Virus record (IMG/VR): IMGVR_UViG_3300034121_000527
Coordinates: 29,973 to 93,972 of that record
Reading direction: 5' to 3' (one strand)
DNA length: 64,000 nt
DNA from: a virus
Of this stretch, positions 7,097 through 15,547 are shown piece by piece. The first letter of the stretch is position 1, and each line of letters starts with the position of its first letter. The notes under the pieces were generated by a model. It saw only the letters and a program-made list of their open reading frames with translations, was not told the DNA's origin and did no database searches. Made by a program: the position numbers and the translations under genes.

Positions 7097-7522
7097 TTAG
7101 TATCCGCCAACTCTAGGTGTTGGCTTTCCATAAGCATCTTGAATCATATTCTGGTGTCCATTAGCGCCGACAATTGAAGCTTGTCGTGCATTACTTCTAC
7201 CCATTGTTTGATTTTCTGGGTTCTTACCTGAGTTATTGGTACCCGTTCTAAGATCTCTATAATGGTCTTTAATTCCAGCCATATTTTCATTAGGAACAGC
7301 ATACGCCGCAGAACCTGAATAACCACGCTGACTGGTGGGAGCGTTATAAACTTTAGATGTACCCATGGGTGCTGCTACTCCTGCGGGGGTAGGATTAGCA
7401 GATTTTACAAGAGTACTAAGTTCGGGGGTACCCATATCGCCTGATGGTGCAAGTCTAGGAGTGTGAGGGTTATCTCCACGTCCGGCATTCCCGCCGCCTC
7501 TCATACTGTCTTTAATAGCCAT
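7097..7522 (-). CDS. Hypothetical low-complexity protein
   Basis: A 141-residue protein rich in Gly, Asn, Pro, Ala and Ser and nearly free of hydrophobic runs, so likely disordered. It ends in PRVGGY, echoing the Gly/Tyr tail of the preceding small protein. The start is preceded by AAAGGAG. Its composition matches its neighbours, and the same composition is seen in the probable virion protein at 53985-54386. Confidence 0.65.
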   Translation of the reverse strand: MAIKDSMRGGGNAGRGDNPHTPRLAPSGDMGTPELSTLVKSANPTPAGVAAPMGTSKVYNAPTSQRGYSGSAAYAVPNENMAGIKDHYRDLRTGTNNSGKNPENQTMGRSNARQASIVGANGHQNMIQDAYGKPTPRVGGY

Positions 7523-7552
7523 AATTTACTCCTTTGTTGATACACAAGTTTA

Positions 7553-8056
7553 TCATCTCCACGGGGGAGCAAGTGACTTTAATAAGCTTCTTCGTTGCAT
7601 GTCTACAACTTCTTCTTGAGGGCGGTCTAGGCCCCTAGGAATGCCTCTGGGACCAGCTTTACCATCATTAGTTAACCTTACTGGTTCAGCCCCTGGAGGG
7701 GCAAACTTGAGTCCTTGTGACTGTAGCACTAACCCTGTTTGTAGGTTGAACTCATCTGGCCAAACATAGTCACCGGCATTAATACGCTCACCCTTATGTA
7801 CACCACGTGTATAAGGACGACTATTAGTACGTTGTACAGCATTTAATATCTTGTCTTGTCTCCGGTTGGATGACATAGTTCCCAGGTAGCCGTCTGGGTA
7901 TTGCGTGTCAGGTGAACCACCCCATGCTGAAAGTTGTGCGTCTTTAGCACTACGAAAGGTAGGTGTAGGGCCTAGTAATGGTTGGCTCTCTGGAGTATAA
8001 GGGTCGTAACCCCCACCCCAGTCAGTGAATGTTTGCTGGTTTGGACTAGCGGCCAT
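7553..8056 (-). CDS. Hypothetical low-complexity protein
   Basis: A 167-residue protein with many Pro, Gly, Asp and Gln residues. The middle part (RTNSRPYTRGVHKGERINAG, then VWPDEFNLQTGLVLQ) may fold. The tail is basic (MQRRSLLKSLAPPWR). Its start lies 11 bases inside the end of the 49-residue basic gene upstream, indicating coupling. Function unknown. Confidence 0.65.
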   Translation of the reverse strand: MAASPNQQTFTDWGGGYDPYTPESQPLLGPTPTFRSAKDAQLSAWGGSPDTQYPDGYLGTMSSNRRQDKILNAVQRTNSRPYTRGVHKGERINAGDYVWPDEFNLQTGLVLQSQGLKFAPPGAEPVRLTNDGKAGPRGIPRGLDRPQEEVVDMQRRSLLKSLAPPWR

Positions 8057-8195
8057 TTACTCCACCAAATGCCCCAAGAATTCCACCTTGTCCTCCACCA
8101 ACATTAGAAATTGGCTTAGGACGTGGAGCAACCTTCTTAACTACTTTTTTATTAAGCTTTTTCTTAGAAGTTGAAGAAGTCTTCTTTGAGGCCAT
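8046..8195 (-). CDS. Short Lys-rich basic protein
   Basis: A 49-residue reading frame from ATG at 8195 to TAG at 8046. The first half is strongly basic (SKKTSSTSKKKLNKKVVKKV) and the second half is Gly-rich. It overlaps the genes on both sides (32 bases upstream, 11 downstream), with GGACCGTC before the start. The composition suggests nucleic acid or polyanion binding. No family is recognised. Confidence 0.55.
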   Translation of the reverse strand: MASKKTSSTSKKKLNKKVVKKVAPRPKPISNVGGGQGGILGAFGGVNGR

Positions 8196-8325
8196 GACGG
8201 TCCTTTTCTTTACGTTTCTGTTTGCGTTCTAGCTTATCTTGTTCTTCGTAGATGTTATCAAACTCATCATCTAAATGTGGTGAATTAGCTAGCTTGCGCC
8301 AATCGTCATTATTATACTTACGCAT
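8164..8325 (-). CDS. Short charged protein
   Basis: A 53-residue reading frame from ATG at 8325 to TAA at 8164, made of an acidic middle (HLDDEFDNIYEEQD) followed by a basic helix (KLERKQKRKEKDRH). AAGGTG lies about a dozen bases upstream of the ATG. Its 3' end overlaps the Lys-rich gene by 32 bases. It is short, so the call depends on the tight packing of genes here. Confidence 0.5.
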   Translation of the reverse strand: MRKYNNDDWRKLANSPHLDDEFDNIYEEQDKLERKQKRKEKDRHGLKEDFFNF

Positions 8326-8357
8326 TTTAGTAGTTTACACCTTATACCTATATTTGC

Positions 8358-11300
8358 TTACATTCCCTGAGGAATTATTTCTCTACCCATACGTGATGGG
8401 CCCTTGGTAGGGTCATACACACGGTTGGTAGTATTACCCATTTGCTTCATGCTTAAATGGGTGTTGGGAGCACTAGCTGGGGTTCCTGACCATGCGTAAT
8501 CACTAGTGTTATCTTCAACTGCTGTAGGTGCTTCAATTGCTGCTGGTGCTGTTGCACTAGCTTCTTGTGGACGCATTCTTTTTGGTGCAATCTTTGAGTA
8601 TTGCCCTGCATTAAACAAACGGCCAGTTGGCTTAGCATCTTGTCCTCGTTCACCGAAATGTGCCCCAGTGCCAAGTCCTTGTGTTTGTCTTTGTGATAGT
8701 TCTCTACGTGTCATCTCAACACCAGTAGTAGGAACTGTATAGTTCCGTTCTTTAACAGCTGTTTCTTGTGGAGTTAAAGAAGGAAGTTGCTTATAGAGAA
8801 CAGGTATTCTTTCTGTTTCTATATTGCTTGTTTTGTAACTTGGTGGAGCAATAGGTTTACCCATAAGAGGATTACGTGTTGTAGAGTTAATTCCAATAAC
8901 TCCACCAGAGCTATCTTTAAGTTGGTCTTCTGAGGAAGTGTAATTACCTAAGTTTTCACCCTCAATAGGCGTTTTAATAAACTCAGCTTTTTTAAGTCCC
9001 TCTAAAGCCATACGTGTGTATGCATTAGCATTATTTGGAACATTAAATTGTGAGCTAAGGCGTGATGACTGCGGGGGAGTTGGTGCAGATCTTGTGGGTT
9101 TAGTTTGCGCCCAAGGAGTTGCCGTAGGAGAACTAGGTTCAGTCCTGGTAACAGTCTCCCTAGAAACAGTACCTGCTGGTTCTATCATACCTCTACCAGC
9201 AGACTTTGGTAGTATTCTGTCGCTGGTACTGGTTGTTTCTATAGTTTCACTTACTTGTGAAGTACCCTCTGCTGCCTTGCGCGCTGCAGATTCTGCTCCA
9301 ATTTTTCTTCCCATTTCAATTTTACCAAATGATGGGAGTTCGGTTCCAGCAGTAATATTCCAACCTCTTTTACGTACTGCTATAGATAAGCGTTGACGTT
9401 CTTCGGTTGATTCTGGAATATTAATAGCACCAGATCTATCTGATACACCTAGGTCATGCAGAGCTTCAATAGTCATACCATTTGGTAAGGTACCAAATGG
9501 TCTAGAAACTTCTCCAGTTTCGGAGGTGTCTGTGTAGCTTTCCAATGCACTGTGAACTTGCTCACTAAGAGTTAGTGGGGACTTAGCTCTTCTTGAGGTG
9601 GAAGTTGACGTATCCTTGACCGGTGCAAGTTCAATTTCTTGGTACTTGGGCTTGCCTGTCTTTTTATCTATTTCTTTTGCTTTTGATCCATATGCAATAG
9701 CGTCAATCCATTTAACGCCAGGGTCAACGCTTGAGTCACCCCTAGTATAGGCTTCATCTGGGTTAGTGGTACTGACTAGTCTACGCCTACGTATTACCCG
9801 CTCTTTGCCCCCTGCTTTTGACAGTCCAGCAATAGACTGAGCAACATGTAAACGAACCGCATTTGCTTTTTCAGCTTCTGCAGTGTCTGTTGCAGACCCA
9901 GCAGATACTGGCCGGTCTATGACCGTGCCATCCGGTAGTTCTACTTCTTCAGTCTCCATGTTTCCACGAAGATCGCGTTTGACAGAACCTTGGGAAGCAA
10001 TTATATCAAGGTGTTCTCTTGCTGCTTTGTCACCTGCAGCTTTTATGGCCTTAGTATGAACAGCTCTTAAAGCTTGATGAGCACGTTTTTGAGCGTCATC
10101 AGCATTAGCTGGGAGTTCAGTAAGCATAGCAATTTGTTCACCCTTAGCATTTACATGCGTACCTTCTTCAAGGGCTTTTCTAGTTTCCATTTGTGCTTTT
10201 TGCCGTTTTGATTCAATGTCTCTAGCATCTATGATGCCTTGTTCAACATGTGGTTTTCTGATGTTTAGAACTTCTACTGCTCGTTTTACAGCATCTACGT
10301 CTGCATCAACAAGGCCTTGCCGTACGTCACGAGCCATGCTTGTGTTAGGGGATTCTTGAGCAAGACCAAGTTGGTCTTTAAGTTGGGTAATGTCTGTACC
10401 TTCAGCATTTGCTTTTGAAATCTGTGCCTGAATACCTCTAGCGGCAAGTGCTTCATAACCTTGGAACTGTCTACCAACTGGGCCAATGGCTACAGGGTCG
10501 GTATAAGTTCTGTTTAAAGCGCGTCCACCTAATTGACGTACTTCCCATGGTTTAGCCGCGGTTGCATCCCGCATAACTTTTATGGGGGTACCTCTAGAGT
10601 TGGTCTTATCTACCAATCGTCCATCTTTATCTTTTACTTTTTCAGTTTGGACAATGTTTTCTGGAATCTTTCTCTTTGCCATTTCGGCAGCAACTTTTGT
10701 TGCAACAAGTGAAGATTCTGGCATGCTTGCAAGTTCTTCTTCAGTATGCCCGGCTGCTTTAACTTGGGATTCAACCAGTCGTCTAGTTATATCATATTGT
10801 GGATTACGAATACGTGAGGCAGTTTGAGGAGTAAGAATCCCTTCGCGACGTGCTTTCTGCGTTATCTTTGCTTGTTCTCTTATAGGTAGCTTCTCAAAAC
10901 CTGGTGCGCGTGTTGGGTCACCTTGGTCAGAAATAAATTCACTTGTCTTAGTACTTGCAGCGAGCTTTTCACGTTCTTCTGTACTTAAATTAAGTAAAGA
11001 ACCAGAACCAGTTCCTTCAGCCATCTGAGATAGCTTCATTCTTTCTCTATCTCCGAGATTAGCTTTACTGTTACGAGTAACTACATTTGGTCTGGTAGCT
11101 CTTTCTTTTGCTATTTCATGAAGGTCATGCAAGTAATCAAGTCTGTTTGGAGTAACATTACGCTTTACGTAAGACCCACCTCCTGCAGCTCCAACCTTTA
11201 CTACCTCTCCACCCTGCCCTGTTATTTCATCTACTACTTCTTTAATGAGACCAAGGCCAGTAATATTTTTTGTGGATTTTCCTTCTTCATCTTTTCCGTC

Positions 11301-12956
11301 TTCTACTTTAACGCCTTGTCGTGTTGACTTGGCTCTGACGTAGTTGTAATTGATTGGTTTATCACCCTCATACGCCACAGGACGGGTTTGCTCGTATTTG
11401 AATCCTGCTTTTTCTAGGATTCCATGGATTTCTGAATTTGGGTCAGCTACTTCTGCAGCAGTAAGTGAAAGAGGGGTTCCTTCTTTAGCTGCTCTTTTCT
11501 TTTCTTGTTCAATAAAAGAGTTGTAGTCTACTGGTTCGTCAGAAGATACACCGTATTCATCCTTGTTTGTTGCTGCTTTTTCTCGTCTCCAGCTTTCAAA
11601 AGAGGTATTGCTAGCAATTGTGCCTTGAGCTTTTGCGGCATCAAACTCGGTTTTCATCAAACCTATTTTGTTACTCTCGGCTGTAAATCTTGCTTTTTGA
11701 CCTCTTGTGGCTTCTCTAACTGCGGAAAATGCAGGTGCAAGTGCGTCTCTATTGGAATCAATCCATGCTTGTGCATCTTGTAATGCAAGAGTTTTGCGCT
11801 CATCTTCAATACCACTAGCAATATCTTTAAATGCGGCTGGATCAATATCTGTATCTGGGGATTGTTCAGCTTTACGGAGTTCTGATACTTGACCTGCTTG
11901 CCCACCAATAAACCTTGCTGCGCTAGCTTCTCGTGCTGCGTTTCTACCCTCACGTGTTGATACATCAAACTGGGGGCCCATTGTTCCGCCAGTACCAGCA
12001 ACCATTCCAGAACCTTTAGCATCAAGTTCTGCTTGTTCATCTGCTGATACATCACCAAATTGTGGTGTTACGGCATTAGCTGCGGCATATTCAATTTCAG
12101 CAGCTGTTTGTAAAGTACCTCTAGCTTTTTCAGAGCCACCACCAGAAGATGGGTTATAGGCATCTTTAGCAGCTTCAATGTCTTTATCTGAAGGCATTGT
12201 CTTGCCTGTGTCAATACCCTCGGTATCACTGGGGATCTGTTCGCCTGCAGCGTTTTCACCAGATACTCCACCACTACCAGAAGGTCGGGCTGTCCCAGGT
12301 CCAAGAGTTTCTCTAACGTTCTCATCTATACCTGGGATACCACCCATGTACCATATACTGGCAATAAAGTCAGCTTCTGTTGGCGTTTGCCCAGTGCTAG
12401 CACTTACATAACCACGGTAAGCTTTAGGATTTTCAGGTTCGTAGCGAACTCCGGTGGTACGTCCACCAACTGTTTTAAAGAATGCTCGTGTGTCAATACC
12501 CATTCTTGCAGCTGCTTCATGACGGGCAGCTTCACGTGCGTCCTCTTCTTGGATGACGTCATCTTCACTGTAATAGCTTCTTTTTGCGCGTTCTGCAACA
12601 ACTTGTCTGTTCTGTTCTGCAGTGGTGTCTTGCCTTGAAGTGCGAGCTACTGAGGTGTTTCTACGGCTGGTTTTAACCGACTTGGTTTCTCCACGCTTAC
12701 GTTGTTTTGCCTTAGGAGTAGCTCTTGTTGCTTCAGCTGCACCTGTTTTACGTTGGTTTGCTTTGCGGTTTATTTCATATCTTTTAAGGTTCGGTGGAAG
12801 AGCCTTAAAAGCAGCTGCGTAAGTTTCAGTTAGAGGGGTTTCTTTACCTTCATCATCCCAAAATCTTTCCATACCGCCTGGCTGGTCTTTGGATAGGTTT
12901 GCTAATATCCCCAGTTCTTCTGCACTAAACGGTTTTGGTATTTTCTTTTCAGCCAT
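8358..12956 (-). CDS. Giant 1,532-residue hydrophilic protein of unknown function
   Basis: One uninterrupted reading frame of 1,532 codons. The N-terminal 120 residues are basic (many RKT clusters), the rest alternates charged helical stretches with Gly/Ser/Thr/Pro linkers, and there is no signal peptide, membrane span, Walker motif or Cys cluster. Near residue 1,310 the sequence NANAYTRMALEGLKKAEF matches the motif found twice in the Pro/Gly-rich protein. The start is preceded by GGGAGATAG. The size and lack of enzymatic motifs suit an internal virion protein, a scaffold or a host-takeover factor, but there is no direct evidence for any of these. It is one of the largest genes in the window and lies well away from the tail genes. 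Confidence 0.75.
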   Translation of the reverse strand: MAEKKIPKPFSAEELGILANLSKDQPGGMERFWDDEGKETPLTETYAAAFKALPPNLKRYEINRKANQRKTGAAEATRATPKAKQRKRGETKSVKTSRRNTSVARTSRQDTTAEQNRQVVAERAKRSYYSEDDVIQEEDAREAARHEAAARMGIDTRAFFKTVGGRTTGVRYEPENPKAYRGYVSASTGQTPTEADFIASIWYMGGIPGIDENVRETLGPGTARPSGSGGVSGENAAGEQIPSDTEGIDTGKTMPSDKDIEAAKDAYNPSSGGGSEKARGTLQTAAEIEYAAANAVTPQFGDVSADEQAELDAKGSGMVAGTGGTMGPQFDVSTREGRNAAREASAARFIGGQAGQVSELRKAEQSPDTDIDPAAFKDIASGIEDERKTLALQDAQAWIDSNRDALAPAFSAVREATRGQKARFTAESNKIGLMKTEFDAAKAQGTIASNTSFESWRREKAATNKDEYGVSSDEPVDYNSFIEQEKKRAAKEGTPLSLTAAEVADPNSEIHGILEKAGFKYEQTRPVAYEGDKPINYNYVRAKSTRQGVKVEDGKDEEGKSTKNITGLGLIKEVVDEITGQGGEVVKVGAAGGGSYVKRNVTPNRLDYLHDLHEIAKERATRPNVVTRNSKANLGDRERMKLSQMAEGTGSGSLLNLSTEEREKLAASTKTSEFISDQGDPTRAPGFEKLPIREQAKITQKARREGILTPQTASRIRNPQYDITRRLVESQVKAAGHTEEELASMPESSLVATKVAAEMAKRKIPENIVQTEKVKDKDGRLVDKTNSRGTPIKVMRDATAAKPWEVRQLGGRALNRTYTDPVAIGPVGRQFQGYEALAARGIQAQISKANAEGTDITQLKDQLGLAQESPNTSMARDVRQGLVDADVDAVKRAVEVLNIRKPHVEQGIIDARDIESKRQKAQMETRKALEEGTHVNAKGEQIAMLTELPANADDAQKRAHQALRAVHTKAIKAAGDKAAREHLDIIASQGSVKRDLRGNMETEEVELPDGTVIDRPVSAGSATDTAEAEKANAVRLHVAQSIAGLSKAGGKERVIRRRRLVSTTNPDEAYTRGDSSVDPGVKWIDAIAYGSKAKEIDKKTGKPKYQEIELAPVKDTSTSTSRRAKSPLTLSEQVHSALESYTDTSETGEVSRPFGTLPNGMTIEALHDLGVSDRSGAINIPESTEERQRLSIAVRKRGWNITAGTELPSFGKIEMGRKIGAESAARKAAEGTSQVSETIETTSTSDRILPKSAGRGMIEPAGTVSRETVTRTEPSSPTATPWAQTKPTRSAPTPPQSSRLSSQFNVPNNANAYTRMALEGLKKAEFIKTPIEGENLGNYTSSEDQLKDSSGGVIGINSTTRNPLMGKPIAPPSYKTSNIETERIPVLYKQLPSLTPQETAVKERNYTVPTTGVEMTRRELSQRQTQGLGTGAHFGERGQDAKPTGRLFNAGQYSKIAPKRMRPQEASATAPAAIEAPTAVEDNTSDYAWSGTPASAPNTHLSMKQMGNTTNRVYDPTKGPSRMGREIIPQGM

Positions 12957-13019
12957 AGCTAGCTATCTCCCAGAATGCGCAATTAGAGGTACTTAATAAT
13001 ACCACTTTATATAGGGTTA

Positions 13020-13301
13020 TTATCGTTCGACTGGTTTAAAGGCGATAGCTGAGATGGTCTCTCCGTTATCCCCTTCAATGTCATCAAAACCAATAACAAA
13101 GCATAAATCTACGCCTCGTGGAGCAACAAAGCCACGTGCGATAGCGCATGCTTTGACGGCCTGGTTTACCGCGCTTGCACCAATAGCGCGCATCTTTGGG
13201 TGCTGTCCGGCGATTACGGCTCGGGCTACGATAGATCCAACACTCTGTGGGTTGCTGCTACCGGAAACTTTTACAATATCGTCTACGTTGTCTTGTGACA
13301 T
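13020..13301 (-). CDS. SpoVS-like (stage V sporulation protein S) protein
   Basis: A 93-residue protein that matches SpoVS along nearly its whole length: VKVSGSSNPQSVGSIVARAV, then RAIGASAVNQAVKACAIARG, then FVAPRGVDLCFV, the most conserved part of the family, and a closing AIAFKPVE strand. SpoVS proteins have an Alba-like fold and are thought to bind nucleic acid. In Bacillus they affect sporulation and division. Here it lies between the recombination genes and the giant protein gene, with hairpins on its upstream side. A role in nucleic acid binding during infection is plausible. The bound target is not known. Confidence 0.88.
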   Translation of the reverse strand: MSQDNVDDIVKVSGSSNPQSVGSIVARAVIAGQHPKMRAIGASAVNQAVKACAIARGFVAPRGVDLCFVIGFDDIEGDNGETISAIAFKPVER

Positions 13302-13317
13302 GATTTACTCCATATAG

Positions 13318-13343
13318 TTAAAGGGTTATTATCAACCCTTTAA
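13318..13343 (-). terminator. Hairpin between the resolvase and SpoVS-like genes
   Basis: A perfect 10-base inverted repeat, TTAAAGGGTT and AACCCTTTAA, with a six-base loop lies directly after the resolvase stop codon. On the minus strand the T run after the stem is short, so termination may be partial. It could instead protect the upstream transcript end. Confidence 0.5.
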
Positions 13344-13345
13344 TT

Positions 13346-13708
13346 TTACGAGTAACCACCCTCTTGTAGCAGTGTAACGAAGTCATCTAACCTCATCACA
13401 ACATAGGTATCACCCAATGCTTTTTCACCTTTACCAGCGCGTTTAACAACTAAGGCAGGCATAGATTTTCCTAACCTAGCTGCTTGCTCTACTGTAGCAT
13501 CTAACCAGCCACTTAAGCTTAACTTACGTTGGTTTTTACATTGTATAGCAAGTTCTCGTTCTTGCCCCTCATTACGGATACCATTGATATCCCCGGTATC
13601 TTCCCCACCCTTTAAGACCGTACGGGATGCTTTTGGAAAACCTTTAGCATTAAGGTACTTACGTATGGCTGTTTCAAAGGAAGTGCCTTTTTGTTTAGCC
13701 GCTGACAT
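13346..13708 (-). CDS. PDDEXK Holliday-junction-resolvase-like nuclease
   Basis: A 120-residue protein of the size and layout of archaeal Hjc and related phage resolvases: GTSFETAIRKYLNAKGF with the early Glu, then GGEDTGDINGI with the catalytic Asp, then LAIQCKNQRKL, where the Gln-x-Lys pair occupies the ExK position, followed by a helix and a strand (MPALVVKRA). The Glu to Gln change in the ExK motif is also seen in some active PDDEXK enzymes. It probably cuts branched recombination or replication intermediates before packaging. AAAGGAC precedes the start. Confidence 0.75.
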   Translation of the reverse strand: MSAAKQKGTSFETAIRKYLNAKGFPKASRTVLKGGEDTGDINGIRNEGQERELAIQCKNQRKLSLSGWLDATVEQAARLGKSMPALVVKRAGKGEKALGDTYVVMRLDDFVTLLQEGGYS

Positions 13709-13880
13709 TCTTGGTGTCCTTTATAGAGTTCCTAATTTCTATAAGAAGTGCTTTAATTTCTTTGAGTGTTTCATTAACTCCGTTAATAGGGGCAACTGAC
13801 GCACGTGCGTTTGCAGCTTGGCGCATACGCTCGTTTTCTTCTCTAGCGTTTTTAGCGCCAAGTTCATCCCATGTTGTCAT
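13695..13880 (-). CDS. Small hypothetical protein
   Basis: The chosen start at 13880 gives 61 residues (beginning MTTWDELGAKNAREENERMR). GGAG six bases upstream and the position just after the preceding stop support it over a longer frame that would overlap the neighbour by 100 bases. The C-terminal half (VNETLKEIKALLIEIRNSI) is a predicted coiled coil. No family is recognised. Confidence 0.6.
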   Translation of the reverse strand: MTTWDELGAKNAREENERMRQAANARASVAPINGVNETLKEIKALLIEIRNSIKDTKNVSG

Positions 13881-13881
13881 G

Positions 13882-14379
13882 TCATGCTCCAAATCTTGAT
13901 GTACGTTGTTCTTTACTGTGCAAACCAATTCTACGACTAAGTTCTCGTGAGAGCAGCTGTGCTCCACGTTCGCATGAGTCAAACAATGCTTCTAATAGCT
14001 TTCTATACGCTCTAGAAACTTGGTATTTCTCTTGTTGGGACAAGACGCGGGAATCTACATCTCTTTTTGCTTTTGCGATAGTAACGCGATCCCCCTTGGC
14101 ATCTGCTCCCCACTGCTCTATTAAAACCTTTGCCTCTGTAACCCGACATTGATTACCCTCTCTGTCTTCTTCAATCTCTGCTTGAACTAGCTGGCCTTTA
14201 AGATATGACACCCATGCCATAAACTCCGTGTAGACGTTCATGAGGTCTCTATCATCCATGTCATCTAAATCATTAGGTAAGTCTGGTGGGGAGTCTGACG
14301 GGCGTGTTGGTAACGCAAACTTAGTTTTAAAGCGTGTAAGTGCTGGGCCTTCATCTTCAACTTTGGGAATTACTCTCAT
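13882..14379 (-). CDS. Hypothetical protein in recombination operon
   Basis: 165 residues from the ATG at 14379, which overlaps the Cas4-like stop as ATGA and has AAGGA nine bases upstream. A start nine bases earlier is possible but has the AAGGA touching the ATG. The protein is helical and charged with an acidic DDMDDRDLMNVYTEF segment near 45. Its coupling to the Cas4-like gene suggests a role in recombination. No domain is recognised. Confidence 0.65.
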   Translation of the reverse strand: MRVIPKVEDEGPALTRFKTKFALPTRPSDSPPDLPNDLDDMDDRDLMNVYTEFMAWVSYLKGQLVQAEIEEDREGNQCRVTEAKVLIEQWGADAKGDRVTIAKAKRDVDSRVLSQQEKYQVSRAYRKLLEALFDSCERGAQLLSRELSRRIGLHSKEQRTSRFGA

Positions 14380-15245
14380 TTCCAGCATTCCTTTTTATAT
14401 GGGCAAAACTTACATCCACTAGAATTTTTGTCGTACGCCCAATCCGGTGTATCGGGAAGGGTGTCCTCTTCTAAATGGTACATAACTGTTTTACAGTTAT
14501 CTAGTATTGGCTGCATAATTTCTTCTTGGTAATTTACCGTAAACTCTTTTACCTCTTGTGTGGGCTTCCACTCGTAGATAAACACAATACTGTCATGCCC
14601 TGTGCAATACATGTACACATGGCCTTGTCGAACGTGTGAAGCAAAAGGCTTTTTAATGTTCTTCCAAAGTCCATCAAGAGTAAGTTCGCCACTTGAGTAC
14701 GCTTTAAAAAGAGTTGGGTGATCCCATCTAACAGTTCCTAGCCCTACGCTCTTTATCTCAATAAGGGCTCTACCATCCGCATCCACAACTTCTCCATCGG
14801 CGTGACCGAGTATTCGGTGTGCATCGTTACGTACAGGTACCTCCCTATAACGAAAGGCATTACTAGAACAAACAGGGCAGCACTTAGGAGAAACACCTTC
14901 CCAGCGTTCATTACAATCTTCACATTCCCAGGTTCCCCCAAGAATGCCAGCTTGCTGAATCCACTTTTGCCACTTTGCGTGTATTGCATGGCCCTCCTCA
15001 AAAACGTTAAGGCGACTAAAGGCTAAGGATTCTTCTGCCGCAGGGTATTGTTTAATTTTATACCATGCGGCTCTAGCACACCAGTCCTTTTTAGAAAGTT
15101 CTGAAGGGTGTAGATGCTCTGTGTCTCTAGTGCTATTGCGCTCTTTACTATTAAGAGCCACTTGAGTTTGTATTGCTGGGAGGATTCTTCCCTTAACTTT
15201 TGCTAGATCTTTGTAGTTCTTTGTGTACCACGGGGTATCAGTCAT
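14376..15245 (-). CDS. Cas4-like PD-(D/E)XK exonuclease with inserted zinc ribbon
   Basis: 289 residues from the ATG at 15245, preceded by AAAGGAAAC. The four-Cys iron-sulfur pattern of Cas4/AddB-type nucleases is present: C56 near the N-terminus and C278-x2-C281-x5-C287 at the C-terminus. Catalytic residues are LGHADGE (H148, D150) and IEIKS (E163, K165). Unlike most family members it has a treble Cys-pair insertion at about 108-126 (CEDC and CCPVC) that reads as a zinc ribbon. No CRISPR array is present in the window, so this is a recombination nuclease making single-stranded ends, working with the RecA-like protein nearby. A longer start 23 codons upstream lacks support. Confidence 0.85.
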   Translation of the reverse strand: MTDTPWYTKNYKDLAKVKGRILPAIQTQVALNSKERNSTRDTEHLHPSELSKKDWCARAAWYKIKQYPAAEESLAFSRLNVFEEGHAIHAKWQKWIQQAGILGGTWECEDCNERWEGVSPKCCPVCSSNAFRYREVPVRNDAHRILGHADGEVVDADGRALIEIKSVGLGTVRWDHPTLFKAYSSGELTLDGLWKNIKKPFASHVRQGHVYMYCTGHDSIVFIYEWKPTQEVKEFTVNYQEEIMQPILDNCKTVMYHLEEDTLPDTPDWAYDKNSSGCKFCPYKKECWK

Positions 15246-15378
15246 TTGTTTCCTTTGGAAAAGCAGCGATGATATCTTCAACGCTCTTATTTTTCCAGTT
15301 GTACATTGATGCAATGATTCTTGCTAGGTGTGCGCAATCGCTACGTAACTTTTCAAGTTCGTTAGGTGTGTCAGTCAT
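15238..15378 (-). CDS. Short hypothetical protein
   Basis: 46 residues from the ATG at 15378, with GAGG about six bases upstream. It starts MTDTPNELEKL, the same first five residues as the adjoining Cas4-like protein (MTDTPWYTK). The end overlaps the Cas4-like start by eight bases. Mostly helical, no known domain. Confidence 0.55.
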   Translation of the reverse strand: MTDTPNELEKLRSDCAHLARIIASMYNWKNKSVEDIIAAFPKETND

Positions 15379-15547
15379 TTTGTGCCTCTTCGTAGTTATA
15401 CATTGCTGGAATTGATCTGTTCCTACATGGTTTGCAGTTGTCCATGTGGGCTGCCGCCATGTATAAATCATAGGCAATCTTTTTCCATTTGTTACGTTCT
15501 TCTAATAAAGCCATGTAACTAATGGGCTCTGTGTTTGGGTTACTCAT
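15371..15547 (-). CDS. Short hypothetical protein with CxxC pair
   Basis: 58 residues from ATG at 15547 to TGA at 15371. The start overlaps the preceding stop as ATGA and the end overlaps the next gene by eight bases. The sequence has a helical middle (LLEERNKWKKIAYDLYMAAA) followed by HMDNCKPC, which might bind a metal. No family is recognised. Confidence 0.6.
   Translation of the reverse strand: MSNPNTEPISYMALLEERNKWKKIAYDLYMAAAHMDNCKPCRNRSIPAMYNYEEAQND

Noticed and set aside
12957-13019. Weak hairpin-like sequence between SpoVS-like and giant protein genes
   Set aside because: The pairing (AATAACC against GGTATTATT) has a bulge and no T run, so it is not called as a terminator.
14376-15245. 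Cas4-like gene as evidence for a CRISPR-Cas system
   Set aside because: No repeats with spacers and no other cas genes were seen. Phage Cas4-like nucleases usually serve recombination.
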